From Ferruginibacter sp. (GTDB lineage: Bacteria; Bacteroidota; Bacteroidia; Chitinophagales; Chitinophagaceae), in assembly GCA_019638525.1 (NCBI GenBank), contig JAHBTO010000006.1, forward strand, positions 1 through 64,000: a stretch of 64,000 nucleotides of DNA, written 5' to 3'. Position numbers and translations under genes: made by a program. Numbering within the stretch: the first letter of the stretch is position 1; every line of letters starts with the position of its first letter. A model generated the notes under the pieces. That model was not told the DNA's origin. It was given only the letters and a program-made list of their open reading frames with translations, and ran no database searches. Positions 8,080 through 17,309 of this stretch are shown here, one piece after another.

Positions 8080-8889
8080 ATGGGAACTCATTTTTACATA
8101 CCGAGCGAAAGACCGTTGAAAGATGCGGTGCAATATTTTTGGCAGGTAAACAGAAACAATTTCAATTGTAAACAAGAAACCATTGTGCCGAAAGGGGTTG
8201 TTGAAATCGTTTTCAACTTCTTTCCCGAAACTACATTCACAGGTAAACTATACAATAAAGATTTTACAATACCCAAAAGCTTCATACAGGGATATCATTA
8301 CAACACAATTGAATTAGCTCTTCCGGAAAGCCAGTTTCTTTTTGGAGTGGTTTTGCATACAGCAGTTACCAAACATATTTTGAAGATACCGGCAGGCGAA
8401 TTTGCCAGGCAGTGTATTGACTTAACGGAAGTGGATCCATCGTTCAATTCATTGTGGCATCAGCTTGCAGAGAAAAAAAACTTTAGTGATAAGGTTAGTC
8501 ATTTATCGGACTGGTTACTTAAACGTATGTGTTGTTTAAATCCACGTGAACTTGCGCTGAATGAAATGTTTACTTTAAAAAGTGATATTGCCCTGTATGT
8601 TCCCAACCTATCTGAATGGCTTTGCTATTCGCCCCGGCACCTTTCAAGAATGTTTTATGAGCTTACGGGAATGAATACCGAACAAACTTTGCTTTATTTA
8701 AAATACCTTAAAGCAGTTAACCTTATCCACTATTCGGGCTTATCGCTTACGCAAATTGCCTATGCCTGTGAGTTTTCAGATCAGTCGCATTTCATAAAAG
8801 TTTTCAAATCGTTTACTGAGCTTACTCCCAACGAGTATAAAAACAGGAAAAGCGAAATAGCCTGTCATTATTTTGAGCATGTCCGTTAA
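8080..8889 (+). CDS. AraC-family transcriptional regulator
   Basis: A 269-residue regulator. The N-terminal ~120 residues resemble the DUF6597 sensor module common in Bacteroidota AraC proteins (opening YIPSERPLKDAVQYFW). The C-terminal ~100 residues carry the double helix-turn-helix: LSEWLCYSPRHLSRMF is the first, and LSLTQIAYACEFSDQSHFIKVFK is the second, closing with LTPNEYK. It precedes a DUF1772-like membrane gene by 55 bp and may regulate it. Inducer unknown. Confidence 0.9.
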   Translation: MGTHFYIPSERPLKDAVQYFWQVNRNNFNCKQETIVPKGVVEIVFNFFPETTFTGKLYNKDFTIPKSFIQGYHYNTIELALPESQFLFGVVLHTAVTKHILKIPAGEFARQCIDLTEVDPSFNSLWHQLAEKKNFSDKVSHLSDWLLKRMCCLNPRELALNEMFTLKSDIALYVPNLSEWLCYSPRHLSRMFYELTGMNTEQTLLYLKYLKAVNLIHYSGLSLTQIAYACEFSDQSHFIKVFKSFTELTPNEYKNRKSEIACHYFEHVR

Positions 8890-8944
8890 ATACAATTATA
8901 CTAATTCACGTTTTGGCATTTTTATTTAAAAATGAACCAGCATT

Positions 8945-9415
8945 ATGAATAGTAAAAACATCTTTTATATCTTGGCATGCATTTCTTTTTGCCTAATTAT
9001 TGGTGCCGGCACTTATGAGCATTTTTCGGTATGGCCGGTAGCTTTTTCCGAACCACCTAAATCTCTTACGATATTTCAGGGCAACTATGCACTGCTGGCA
9101 GAACCATTCTGGAAGCTTATTCACCCGGTTACCCTTGTTTTATTTTTTGTAACATTAACGCTGAACTGGAAGACAGAAAGGAAAAAATACATATTGTTTA
9201 CATTAGTTATTTACATTATTGCGGTGATAGCTACTTTTATTTACTATGTTCCGGAATTAAAAAGTATTATCGCAACACCCTTTGCAGATACAGTTGATGC
9301 AAATCTTCAGAAAAGAGGTAGTTTATGGATTACATTAAGTAAGGTAAGATTAACTTTTCTGTTCATATCAGCCTTTGTGTTGCTATTAGGTTTAACCAGA
9401 CCTGATAAAAAGTAG
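8945..9415 (+). CDS. DUF1772-like integral membrane protein
   Basis: A 156-residue protein with four hydrophobic spans at ~5-25, ~58-75, ~83-103 and ~133-150. The region before the last span (ADTVDANLQKRGSLW, then KVRLTFLF) matches the conserved Asp/Trp/Arg pattern of DUF1772 or anthrone-oxygenase-like proteins. It is the intact paralogue of the interrupted gene at 12612: the two can be aligned through this C-terminal segment. Function in bacteria is unknown. Probably co-transcribed with the upstream AraC gene. Confidence 0.7.
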   Translation: MNSKNIFYILACISFCLIIGAGTYEHFSVWPVAFSEPPKSLTIFQGNYALLAEPFWKLIHPVTLVLFFVTLTLNWKTERKKYILFTLVIYIIAVIATFIYYVPELKSIIATPFADTVDANLQKRGSLWITLSKVRLTFLFISAFVLLLGLTRPDKK

Positions 9416-9590
9416 AATTACAATTTGATGCTTTAATAGGTAAAGGACTCGCCCTTTCAATGATTGACTTCAAATCAACAAATACTTTACCTACGGAAAA
9501 GTTTTAACGATTAGAGTAATGTTTTGGCAATTTGAAAGTATTAAACCTACAACAGATGAACAGAAACTTGTTTTAAGTTAAATAAAAAAA

Positions 9591-10142
9591 ATGAATTTTA
9601 CACTACCACACACAATAGAAAGCGGCCAGGGTGAAAAAATGATTTTTAAAGAAATTATTAAGGAACCGGATGGTGATAAAGTGATTATTGAAGGATTCTG
9701 CAAACCCAAAGCAGGGCCGGCTATGCATGTTCATTATAAACAAGATGAAGCACTCACCGTAGTTAAAGGTAAAATGGGTTGCCAGATTTTAGGACAGGAA
9801 CCGGTTTATTATTCTGTAGGGCAGACAGCCACATTTCAGAGAAATGTTCCACATCGCTTTTGGAATGCAGGTGAGGACGAACTTGTTGTAAGCAGTTGGG
9901 TGAAACCTGTAAACAGTCTTATTTTCTTTTTGACCGTCTTATATGCCGCACAAAAAAAATCGGGAACCGGGCGACCGGAAATGTTTGATGCTGCCTATTT
10001 AATGACAAAATATAAGCATGAATATGGTATGCCACAACTTCCTTCATTTGTAAAAAAAGTAATTATGCCAACAACATATTTTATAGGACGACTACTTGGC
10101 AAATATAAAAAATTTGATGGCGCTCCTGTGCCATTAAAATAG
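9591..10142 (+). CDS. Cupin domain protein
   Basis: A 183-residue protein with one cupin barrel at ~30-115. Motif 1 is MHVHYKQDEALTVVKGKMG, in which the usual metal ligands are H, H and E. Motif 2 is VPHRFWNAGEDEL. A ~65-residue helical C-terminal tail follows (YLMTKYKHEYGMPQLP), seen in cupins that occur next to AraC regulators and DUF1772-like proteins. No signal peptide. Function not predictable from sequence. Confidence 0.83.
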   Translation: MNFTLPHTIESGQGEKMIFKEIIKEPDGDKVIIEGFCKPKAGPAMHVHYKQDEALTVVKGKMGCQILGQEPVYYSVGQTATFQRNVPHRFWNAGEDELVVSSWVKPVNSLIFFLTVLYAAQKKSGTGRPEMFDAAYLMTKYKHEYGMPQLPSFVKKVIMPTTYFIGRLLGKYKKFDGAPVPLK

Positions 10143-10473
10143 AAGTTACCTTTAAGATAAAAAGGCAAACACTCCCCCAACAAGTTTATTGTAATAGTTA
10201 TTGAATTTTGCCCTGTTATAGAAGTAATAAAAAATATTAACCGGGGATTAGCTATATCCGGCATCTGAAAAAAACACAACACCTCTCAAAAATTCCACCC
10301 CAAAAAATGGCTATTCAAATTCTACTGGTACTTTTTATAACAGTTTTCAGTAAATCAACAACTTAGCTTATTATTCTTACGAGTTCGAAATTTTTTTTGA
10401 ATAAAATGATATTTTTATTGTTTATCAATAAATATTTATTATTTTTGTCTTATCAAATTTAATTTCATCAATC
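10143..10473. other. Intergenic region carrying the DUF2975 promoter
   Basis: A 331 bp AT-rich gap. Its only clear element is the TTG/TATTTTTG promoter at 10418-10447. Nothing else coding or repeated was seen. Confidence 0.5.
10418..10447 (+). promoter_or_regulatory. Bacteroidota-type promoter of the DUF2975-XRE pair
   Basis: TTG at 10418-10420 (-33), 19 bp spacer, TATTTTTG at 10440-10447 (-7): both halves match the phylum consensus at the expected spacing. The start codon of the DUF2975 gene follows 27 bp later. Confidence 0.65.
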
Positions 10474-11010
10474 ATGACAAAAACAAACAACTTCGTATTT
10501 TGGGCCTTGTATACTGTGGCCTGGCTCATTTTTGTAGGTTTATGTATTGAAGCTGGAGGCTTACTTGTAAATTTCTTTTTCAGTTTGTATAAGCCCGAGT
10601 TTGTACAAAACCTTTATCAAAAGTTAGACTTAACTGAAATGTATAAAGAAAGTAAAGCGGCATTTTTTGGTATCTATAGTTTTATACTAATCATTTCAAT
10701 TTTAAAAGCCTGCCTGTTTTATATTGTAATCAGGTTAATGCATAAAATGGATTTATCAAAACCATTTAACACTTATGTTGCAAGTAAAATTTCGCAAATA
10801 AGTTATTTTACTCTTTCAATTGGATTGTTAAGTTTTATTGCCAGGCAGTTGTCAAAAAATTTAATGCATCATGGTTTTGTACCCGATAACCTAAATCTAT
10901 TTTGGGCCGATAGCCAGGCATTTATTTTAATGGGCGCTGTAATTTATATTATTGCAACAATTTTTAAAAAAGGAGTTGAAATTCAAAACGAAAACGATTT
11001 AACTGTATAA
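10474..11010 (+). CDS. DUF2975 four-span membrane protein
   Basis: A 178-residue integral membrane protein with spans at ~8-32, ~63-85, ~108-126 and ~145-165. The loop between spans 2 and 3 (LSKPFNTYVASKISQISYFTL) and the end of the protein match DUF2975. Genes of this family are nearly always followed directly by a small XRE/Cro regulator, as here with two bases between stop and start. The pair is thought to act as a membrane sensor plus regulator, but no signal has been established. A consensus promoter precedes it. Confidence 0.85.
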   Translation: MTKTNNFVFWALYTVAWLIFVGLCIEAGGLLVNFFFSLYKPEFVQNLYQKLDLTEMYKESKAAFFGIYSFILIISILKACLFYIVIRLMHKMDLSKPFNTYVASKISQISYFTLSIGLLSFIARQLSKNLMHHGFVPDNLNLFWADSQAFILMGAVIYIIATIFKKGVEIQNENDLTV

Positions 11011-11012
11011 CT

Positions 11013-11240
11013 ATGCCAATCATTGTAAATTTAGATGTGATGATGGCAAAGCGTAAAATTTCTCTGAATGAACTTTCAGAAAGAGTTGATTTGACATTAT
11101 CTAACCTTTCTATCTTAAAGACCGGGAAGGCAAAAGCAATCCGTTTTAGCACATTAGAAGCAATTTGTAAAGCACTTGACTGCCAACCGGGCGACATTTT
11201 AGAATATGAAAGCGATAAGAAAAAAACACCCAACCGCTAA
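11013..11240 (+). CDS. Small XRE-family helix-turn-helix regulator (YozG-like)
   Basis: A 75-residue protein made of a single Cro/C1-type DNA-binding domain: the line VMMAKRKISLNELSERVDL contains helix 1 and helix 2, LTLSNLSILKTGKAKAIRF contains the recognition helix, and LDCQPGDILEYE is the usual closing signature. It starts two bases after the DUF2975 stop, so the pair is translationally linked. It probably autoregulates the pair. No partner kinase is present. Confidence 0.9.
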   Translation: MPIIVNLDVMMAKRKISLNELSERVDLTLSNLSILKTGKAKAIRFSTLEAICKALDCQPGDILEYESDKKKTPNR

Positions 11241-11434
11241 CAAAGCATTTGTAACAGCAGTGATTGCTTTTGTAATTTAATTTATTAATTATCAAAAGAT
11301 GGTTAGGTTAGTAGTTTCTACTTCATTTTTAAGCACTAACTTCAAACCATATTTTCAAATAAATACAATTGTCCACTCAGGTTGCAAAGAGGCTAAGCAA
11401 TTATTCGTTTTGTTACAAATTGGTTAGATTAAAA

Positions 11435-12514
11435 ATGAGAACATTAATTACAATAGTCATTGTAGCATTAACTACAGCAAGTTGGGGGCAACAAACTTCT
11501 AAATTTGCTGACTCAATTAGGATTACATTTAATATTCCCGAAATAAGTTATGCTGTAATTACCGATGAATCTACTTTAAAAATGGCTGCCATGGGTAAGC
11601 ATTCCGTTAATTTGCCCGACACTGCAACATTAGATGACCGGTTTCATATTGGGTCAAATACAAAAGCTATGACGGCTTTTATAATTGCTAAATACGTAGA
11701 AAAAGGAAAATTGCAATGGACTACAAAATTCTTCGATATTTATCCTGAATGGAAAGCAAAAAGTAAAGCCGGATATGCAAATATTACATTACAGGATTTG
11801 CTTTCTCACAGGGCAGGAATACAACCTTTTAAAGGCGAAAACGACCCCGAGATTCCCAATTTTAAAGGCAATAGTTTACTGAAAAGAAAGCAATTTGCAC
11901 AGTTTGTATTAACACTTGATCCTGTAATACCCGACAAACAAAATCCTTTTGTTTACTCAAATGCTGGATATACATTGGCTACATTAATGGTAGAAAAAGT
12001 AACCGGTAAAAGCTGGGAGCAGTTAGTAGAAAAAGTATTTAATAAAGATTTGGCATTACATGTAAAATTATCCTGGCCTGAAAATCAAAAGCACAAAGAT
12101 ACCTGGGGCCATTCTTTTGAGAATGAAAAACTAATTCCAGTGCCATCAAACACAAATTATCATTTAGATTATACTGAGCCTGCCGGAGACTTAAACATAA
12201 AACTAAAAGATTACATCAAATTCATTCAATTAAATTTACAAGGGTTAAAAGGAAAAAATAATTATCTAAATGCAAAAACATATCAGTTTATACATAAAGG
12301 GATAGAAAACTATTCTTTTGGTTGGTACAATATTTATAAAAACGGAAAAGAATTTTCAACTCATCCGGGTACTGCAGGAACTTATTATACGCTTGTTCAT
12401 ATCGACAGGCTTAAAAACTTAGCATATATCATCTTTACAAACGCTTTCAATAACGATACTATACAGGGAGTGAGATTGCTTATGAAAAAACTGAAAGAAA
12501 ATTACGGTAGCTAA
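11435..12514 (+). CDS. Serine hydrolase, beta-lactamase/class C family
   Basis: A 359-residue exported enzyme from the ATG at 11435; a TTG at 11369 is in frame but its extra residues would precede the signal peptide (MRTLITIVIVALTTASWGQQ), so the ATG is preferred. The SxxK motif is in IGSNTKAM, the second motif is YSN in FVYSNAGY, and the third is HPG in STHPGTAG. The family covers D-aminopeptidases, esterases and penicillin-binding-protein-like enzymes. It is shorter than the paralogue at 4737 and lacks the C-terminal beta extension. Substrate unknown. Confidence 0.87.
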   Translation: MRTLITIVIVALTTASWGQQTSKFADSIRITFNIPEISYAVITDESTLKMAAMGKHSVNLPDTATLDDRFHIGSNTKAMTAFIIAKYVEKGKLQWTTKFFDIYPEWKAKSKAGYANITLQDLLSHRAGIQPFKGENDPEIPNFKGNSLLKRKQFAQFVLTLDPVIPDKQNPFVYSNAGYTLATLMVEKVTGKSWEQLVEKVFNKDLALHVKLSWPENQKHKDTWGHSFENEKLIPVPSNTNYHLDYTEPAGDLNIKLKDYIKFIQLNLQGLKGKNNYLNAKTYQFIHKGIENYSFGWYNIYKNGKEFSTHPGTAGTYYTLVHIDRLKNLAYIIFTNAFNNDTIQGVRLLMKKLKENYGS

Positions 12515-12569
12515 TAAGGTAGCTGGATTATAACCTTTTTTAAGAATAAAAATGTCCTTTAAATACAAG

Positions 12570-12597
12570 TTGTCTAATCTCAACAGTTGCATATTTG
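12570..12597 (+). promoter_or_regulatory. Candidate promoter of the interrupted DUF1772-like gene
   Basis: TTG at 12570-12572, 17 bp spacer, CATATTTG at 12590-12597 (7 of 8 matches to TAnnTTTG). It lies just before the ATG at 12612, which supports that start over an in-frame ATG at 12552. Confidence 0.45.
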
Positions 12598-12611
12598 TAA
12601 CCAATAAAAAT

Positions 12612-13082
12612 ATGAAACAGGTTATTTTATTTTTATCCTTAGCGTTGGCATGCGGACTTTTATTTACCAACATCTATAATTCTATGATTGACGCCAAATC
12701 ATGGGGTACTGACATTCCCGGGTCAATAGAAACAGCAAGAGAATATTTTAAGGCTGTAAATCCGGGAAATTTTTTCAGAATATTCTCTCCAAACAACCAG
12801 GTTTTAGCTTTAGTAGCTTTGGTTTTATTCTGGAAATCATCACTTTCTGTAAGAATTTATTTAGGAATAACATTAGAGTTATATGTGTTAAGTGAATTAT
12901 TTACATTTGCTTATTTCTATCCAAGAAATGACATTATGTTTAAAAACTCATTAACTGATATTGATGCTATCCGTAAAGCATAGACAGGATGGAACTCAAT
13001 GAACTGGTTAAGATCATTTATTTTGTTTGCAGGAATTATTTTTTCGTTTATGGCATTACACAAGACTTACACTTCAAAATAA
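12612..13082 (+). pseudogene. DUF1772-like membrane protein gene interrupted by an in-frame TAG
   Basis: The frame from ATG 12612 encodes four hydrophobic segments in DUF1772 style but hits TAG at 12981-12983 after IDAIRKA. The same frame then continues without shift for 32 codons (TGWNSMNWLRSF, then ILFAGIIFSFMAL) to TAA at 13080-13082. The downstream piece supplies exactly the missing Trp/Arg segment and last membrane span of the family. It aligns with the end of the paralogue at 8945 (VDANLQKRGSLW and the span after it). A single substitution would restore a ~156-residue protein, the same length as the paralogue. It is either a young pseudogene or makes a shortened 123-residue product. Confidence 0.75.
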
Positions 13083-13106
13083 TATTCAAATAAAAAAAAG
13101 AAAATT

Positions 13107-13526
13107 ATGAGAGACATTATGTTAATACTCCATTTTATAGGCCTGGTTATGGGCCTGGGAACAAGTTTTGCACATGCATTCCTTGGAATGGCCGCCTCAA
13201 AAATGTCTAATGACGAAGCGACAAGATTTCGAATGCATGCACATGTATTAAGCAGAATGGGATATATTGGTATTACTCTTTTAATTATATCGGGCCTGTA
13301 TTTAATTACACCTTACTGGCCTATTTTGACATCAACTCCATTATTAATTCTCAAATTAATTTTAGTATTACTGCTTGTTGTATTAATTATACTTTTAAGT
13401 ATCACAGCTAAAAAAGCAAAAGTAGGTAATACAGAAGCTGAGTTAAAAAAAATGGAAATATTTGGTAAAATGACCTTTATTGTAGGGTTGATAATTTTAG
13501 GTCTAGCTGTTTACGTTTTCCATTAA
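13107..13526 (+). CDS. Four-span membrane protein with conserved histidines, unknown
   Basis: A 139-residue integral membrane protein; spans at ~3-25, ~50-68, ~75-98 and ~118-138. Histidines fall in or next to the membrane (ILHFIGLVMG, SFAHAFLG, MHAHVL), an arrangement found in small redox or haem-associated membrane proteins, but no family is confidently recognised. It is 24 bp after the interrupted DUF1772-like gene and probably shares its transcript. Confidence 0.65.
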   Translation: MRDIMLILHFIGLVMGLGTSFAHAFLGMAASKMSNDEATRFRMHAHVLSRMGYIGITLLIISGLYLITPYWPILTSTPLLILKLILVLLLVVLIILLSITAKKAKVGNTEAELKKMEIFGKMTFIVGLIILGLAVYVFH

Positions 13527-13704
13527 TCAACAACATTTTTGGTTAAATAAATACTGATGGTTGAAAAACTGTTGAAGAAAGATTTTTTGCATACTGGGAT
13601 GATTTTTATTTAATATTAGGTTTTAGCATTTCTTGCAGGGCATTTTTTGTGGTTAGGTAATAAAAAAATGTGGAGTTGTACAGCTTCGTTGCAATAAAAT
13701 ATTT

Positions 13705-14430
13705 ATGCAAATCCAAAAAATAAATAAAAACAGGTTTACTTTTTTTACAGCCATTGCAATGATAGGTATTATTGCTATCCTGGTTGGATTTTCAAAAACA
13801 TTTATCATACCACTTGTTTCTGGAACAAAAACATGGCCGTTGACAATTTATGCTCATGCTTTCTTTGTTTTTGGCTGGGTAATCATTTTTTTAACTCAAT
13901 CGCTTCTTATACAAAACAAAAAATATAAAATACATATATTCATCGGAAGGTGGGCAGCATTCATTGCAGTGGGGGCAGCTATTTCAATCATCCCTGCTTC
14001 ACTTTTTCAAATCGAAAGAGAATTAAAAGAAGGATTAGGGCAAACTGCTATCTCATCTATTGTAGGTTCCCTCGCTTCAGCTTCTATGTTTTTGATACTG
14101 GTAACACTAGGCATATTGAACAGGAAAAGACCGCAAGTGCATAAAAGGTTCATGCTACTGGCAACCATACTTTTGATTTGGCCGGCATGGTTTCGCTGGC
14201 GCCATTATTTTCCGTCTGTAGAAAGGCCTGATATTTGGTTTGCGGTTGTGCTCTCAGATAGCCTAATTCTTGTTGCATTTATTTGGGATTGGCTGAAAAA
14301 CAAATACATTCATCCTGCACTTTTTTACGGCGGCTTATTCATTATTGCAGAAAATGTCATGGAAATTTTATTGTTCGATAGCAAAGGTTGGAGAGTATTG
14401 GCAAATACCCTTTATACCATTTTTAATTAG
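13705..14430 (+). CDS. Multi-span membrane protein (DUF2306-like), unknown function
   Basis: A 241-residue protein with about seven membrane spans. Conserved-looking residues include YAHAFFVFGW, a Gln after it (FLTQSLL), and an amphipathic loop KYKIHIFIGRW leading into the next span, followed later by QVHKRFMLL. The spaced His/Gln/His/His pattern recalls DUF2306-type and cytochrome-b561-like membrane proteins that bind haem, but this is inference from pattern only. It is the last plus-strand gene before the minus-strand block. Confidence 0.6.
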   Translation: MQIQKINKNRFTFFTAIAMIGIIAILVGFSKTFIIPLVSGTKTWPLTIYAHAFFVFGWVIIFLTQSLLIQNKKYKIHIFIGRWAAFIAVGAAISIIPASLFQIERELKEGLGQTAISSIVGSLASASMFLILVTLGILNRKRPQVHKRFMLLATILLIWPAWFRWRHYFPSVERPDIWFAVVLSDSLILVAFIWDWLKNKYIHPALFYGGLFIIAENVMEILLFDSKGWRVLANTLYTIFN

Positions 14431-14574
14431 TCTATAAAATTCCTGCATACGCATATTATGAGAAAAGCAACATGGTGCGATACTAATGCATAGTTATCGT
14501 CCAAACGGAAAACAACTTCTATTTAATGAAACTTTTATTATTTTTAATCTGCCGGGAGAAACTGCTGTCATGCT

Positions 14575-14589
14575 TTGTATCTCGCAAAC
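14575..14589. repeat. Degenerate fragment resembling the REP-like repeat, reverse orientation
   Basis: TTTGTATCTCGCAAAC resembles the reverse complement of the stem-loop at 1922 (GTGTCTCGCAAAC, one mismatch over 13 bases). The second arm is not recognisable. It lies in the gap between convergent genes. Confidence 0.3.
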
Positions 14590-14709
14590 CAGGACCAGGA
14601 TTACAAAATAACAAATGATATAAATTTATCGCTACTTTTGGCTTTTCGAAGTTATATAAACAGTAAACTAACTCTCATTTAAAATCACTCCATCTTTGCT
14701 GTAGGTAAT

Positions 14710-15252
14710 TTATATACTATTTAAAACTAAATTTTTGTATTCGCTAATAAAAACTGAAAATTCATTTTTTGTTTTCTCGTCTATTAGTTGACCTTGTTCA
14801 TTTATTTTTCCTTTAATACCCTGAATTAATAAAGTTGTCTTGTCATTAAACTTTGCCATCACAGTTTTCATAATTAACTTAAGTTCTTCGTGCCCTTTTT
14901 GACCACTTGCTGATGCGGTAATGAGACCAATAATTTTGTTTGAGAAAACTGTTGTGGCAACACACCATTCAATAGCATTCTTAAGTCCACTTGGAATACT
15001 AAAAACATATTCTGGTGTGCAAATTATTATGCCGTCTGCTTTTGCAATTTTTGTTCTAAAGTTAACTATCTCTTTTGGTGGATTTTCATAGGTAATCTCG
15101 GGATCAAAATGTGGTAATGATTTTAAGTCATTAAATATGGTTACATTGAAAATATCTTCAGTTGAATTTGCAATAATCTCTACAAGCTTTTCGCTTGACG
15201 AATTTTTACTTGCACTTCCTATTATGGCAAAAATGCTTATTTTACTTGTCAT
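14710..15252 (-). CDS. NAD(P)H-dependent FMN reductase family protein
   Basis: A 180-residue flavodoxin-fold protein. The phosphate-binding loop is IIGSASKNSSS near the N-terminus. The diagnostic signature CTPEYVFSIPSGLKNAIEW follows at ~78-96, and a GQKGH segment contacts the flavin later. These cytoplasmic enzymes reduce FMN, quinones, azo dyes or chromate with NAD(P)H. No gene neighbour points to a specific substrate; the adjacent beta-helix gene is co-directional with 42 bp between. Confidence 0.9.
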   Translation of the reverse strand: MTSKISIFAIIGSASKNSSSEKLVEIIANSTEDIFNVTIFNDLKSLPHFDPEITYENPPKEIVNFRTKIAKADGIIICTPEYVFSIPSGLKNAIEWCVATTVFSNKIIGLITASASGQKGHEELKLIMKTVMAKFNDKTTLLIQGIKGKINEQGQLIDEKTKNEFSVFISEYKNLVLNSI

Positions 15253-15294
15253 TTAGCTAAACTTTAGTATGATATTCATTTCAAAAAAATATAA

Positions 15295-16329
15295 TTATTT
15301 TTTGAACAACCCCGCCTTTAATTCTGAACCAAAGGAACCATCTTTAAGTTGCAAAAAGTTTTTCTTTCCCTGATCTTTATCAATTTCTACAACTCCGTTC
15401 AATTGAACGTTATCCATTTTCAGAAAGTCGTTGCTGATAGCACTACCCCCTCCATTGCCTGTTAAAATTGTATTACTGGTAAAAATGCAATCATGTATCC
15501 GGTATTGATGAATACTCTTATTATCCCTGATCCACCCTGCTTGTCCATTTGCAATGATATTGTTGTGAAATTCAAAGTCATCGCCTGTATTTGTTGTTGT
15601 CCATACACCACTGTAATTTGATTCAAATACTAAACAATAACGCATGGCATTATGATAGCTTGTTCCACCTTCTGCTTCCCAGAACACTACCGGGTTTTGG
15701 CAATTATAAAAGACACAATGATCAACAACCAAACCATGTCCGTTGGCGATTACGGCTACACGAATTGGAGATATGTCAACATTACCTGTAAATAAACATT
15801 GTGTAACAAGCAAATCATCTAAATTTTTTCCATTTCTCCAAATAGGATAATAACGACGATTTTGTTTACCATCTATATAATAATAAAGCGGGCTACCTGT
15901 AAATCTTAGACCTTGTATTGTTACATGGTTTACTTCAATGTCTATACCTTTTGATTCTTCTCCATTATTCTTAACCGGAATTGTTGGAATAATTGAGGTA
16001 AGAATCGGCATACATTGGGGATTCCAATCGGGGTCATCCGGTAATTTTTCCGCCTTTATTATTAACCTGTTTTCAGCACTGAATTTATTATTATTAAACA
16101 GCACTGTTTCTGTTAAAGGATAGATTCCTTCCTGAAGAATAATTGTAGTGGATGACCTGGTGTCACTGGAATTTACTCTCCTGGCAGCTTCTGCAATAGT
16201 TTTTAAAGGCTGTATTTTATTACCCGGATACGTATCATTGCCTGTTCTTGAATTTATATAAAATTCATCGGCAAATGCAACAAATGATAAGATAACAAAT
16301 AATAGCGTAAAGGAAACTTTTTTTGACAT
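15295..16329 (-). CDS. Secreted right-handed beta-helix (pectate-lyase-fold) protein
   Basis: A 344-residue protein starting at ATG 16329 (a TTG two codons upstream is less likely). Signal peptide 1-20 (VAFADE) is followed by the DUF1565-like opening YINSRTGNDTYPGNKIQPLKTIAEA, split here as YINSRTGNDTYPG and QPLKTIAEAARRV, typical of polysaccharide-lyase-like helices. Short repeating strands follow (VTIQGLRFTG, LVVDHCVFYN, FEFHNNIIAN, YRIHDCIFTSN). Conserved lyase Lys/Arg catalytic residues were not identified, so carbohydrate binding or lysis is only a guess. Located outside the cytoplasm. Confidence 0.8.
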   Translation of the reverse strand: MSKKVSFTLLFVILSFVAFADEFYINSRTGNDTYPGNKIQPLKTIAEAARRVNSSDTRSSTTIILQEGIYPLTETVLFNNNKFSAENRLIIKAEKLPDDPDWNPQCMPILTSIIPTIPVKNNGEESKGIDIEVNHVTIQGLRFTGSPLYYYIDGKQNRRYYPIWRNGKNLDDLLVTQCLFTGNVDISPIRVAVIANGHGLVVDHCVFYNCQNPVVFWEAEGGTSYHNAMRYCLVFESNYSGVWTTTNTGDDFEFHNNIIANGQAGWIRDNKSIHQYRIHDCIFTSNTILTGNGGGSAISNDFLKMDNVQLNGVVEIDKDQGKKNFLQLKDGSFGSELKAGLFKK

Positions 16330-16409
16330 AATCAATTTTTTCTCAAAGTTGGGAAGCCTGGTAATTTGTCAATGGTCATTTTGTAAAAGAAATGGTCATT
16401 CAGATATTT

Positions 16410-17309
16410 TTACAAGTTGTTACGATATTGCTGAGCAGTTGTACCGGTGATTTTTTTAAAAAAACGATTGAAATTAGAAGGGTCGGAAAATTCAAATTCA
16501 TAAACAATTTCTTTGATGGATTTACTGCTGCGAAGTTGCCTTTTTATTTCAGTTATAAGCCTGTTATGTACCAACTGTTGTGCTGAAAACCCACTATATT
16601 TCCTGCAAATTTTATTAAGCTGATTTGCACTTATCTTTAATGAATTCGAATAGTCAGTGATACGATGGTTCATGATAAATTCTTTTTCGAGTAGAGAACG
16701 GAATCTGAAAAAGTCTGGATGAATATTTGTGCCGCTGTACCTGTGATATATTGTTGCATAATAACGGTTAAGAATTATCAGCAACTGATATAATAGAGAC
16801 CTAAGCAGGTGACTGCTGTCGTTTTGAAGTTGTTTGAACTCGTGCTCAATGTTGTTCACCAACTTTATTGAATCTCTGAAGGCTTTAGGATGCATTTTCA
16901 TGTTTGATGGATTGAAGTATTGATGGAAAAACGGAAAACGATATAGAAATAGATCATCAGCAAAAAATAAATTCAGAAAATCCTTTTCGAAGAAAACTGT
17001 ATAACCCTTTACAGGTAACTTAATATTCCACCTCCGTATTTGCCCGGGGGATGTAAATATTACTGTACACGGTTCTACAGGAATTTTGTTTTCATCAAGA
17101 ATAAAACTGCCTTCTCCTTTTTCAATAAAGAGAATTTCGTAAAAACTTATGCAATGAGGAGTATTATCTAAAACAAAATTTTTAAGAGATTCTATTCTGC
17201 CAACATCCAAAAGTAACTCTTTCCCATATTTGCGTTGAAAGAAATGATAGGTAGTAATAACTGGAAACGTATTTTTTTCAATGCTTTTCTTATGACTATT
17301 TTTTATCAT
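16410..17309 (-). CDS. AraC-family transcriptional regulator
   Basis: A 299-residue regulator with an N-terminal cupin-like sensor domain (ISFYEILFIEKGEGSFILDE, then PGQIRRWN) and a C-terminal AraC double helix-turn-helix (SNSLKISANQLNKICRKYSG, then IKEIVYEFEFSDPSNFNRFF, ending GTTAQQYR). Effector unknown. It is flanked by the DoxX gene upstream (122 bp) and the beta-helix gene downstream on the same strand. Confidence 0.92.
   Translation of the reverse strand: MIKNSHKKSIEKNTFPVITTYHFFQRKYGKELLLDVGRIESLKNFVLDNTPHCISFYEILFIEKGEGSFILDENKIPVEPCTVIFTSPGQIRRWNIKLPVKGYTVFFEKDFLNLFFADDLFLYRFPFFHQYFNPSNMKMHPKAFRDSIKLVNNIEHEFKQLQNDSSHLLRSLLYQLLIILNRYYATIYHRYSGTNIHPDFFRFRSLLEKEFIMNHRITDYSNSLKISANQLNKICRKYSGFSAQQLVHNRLITEIKRQLRSSKSIKEIVYEFEFSDPSNFNRFFKKITGTTAQQYRNNL

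Noticed and set aside
12981..12983. TAG as a recoded sense codon
   Set aside because: No selenocysteine- or pyrrolysine-type context; TAG and TAA end many intact genes here, so an altered code is unlikely.
13527..13704. Possible remnant coding sequence (frame with EERFFAYWDDFYLIL)
   Set aside because: Too short, interrupted, and no family could be recognised; noted only as an unexplained spacer.
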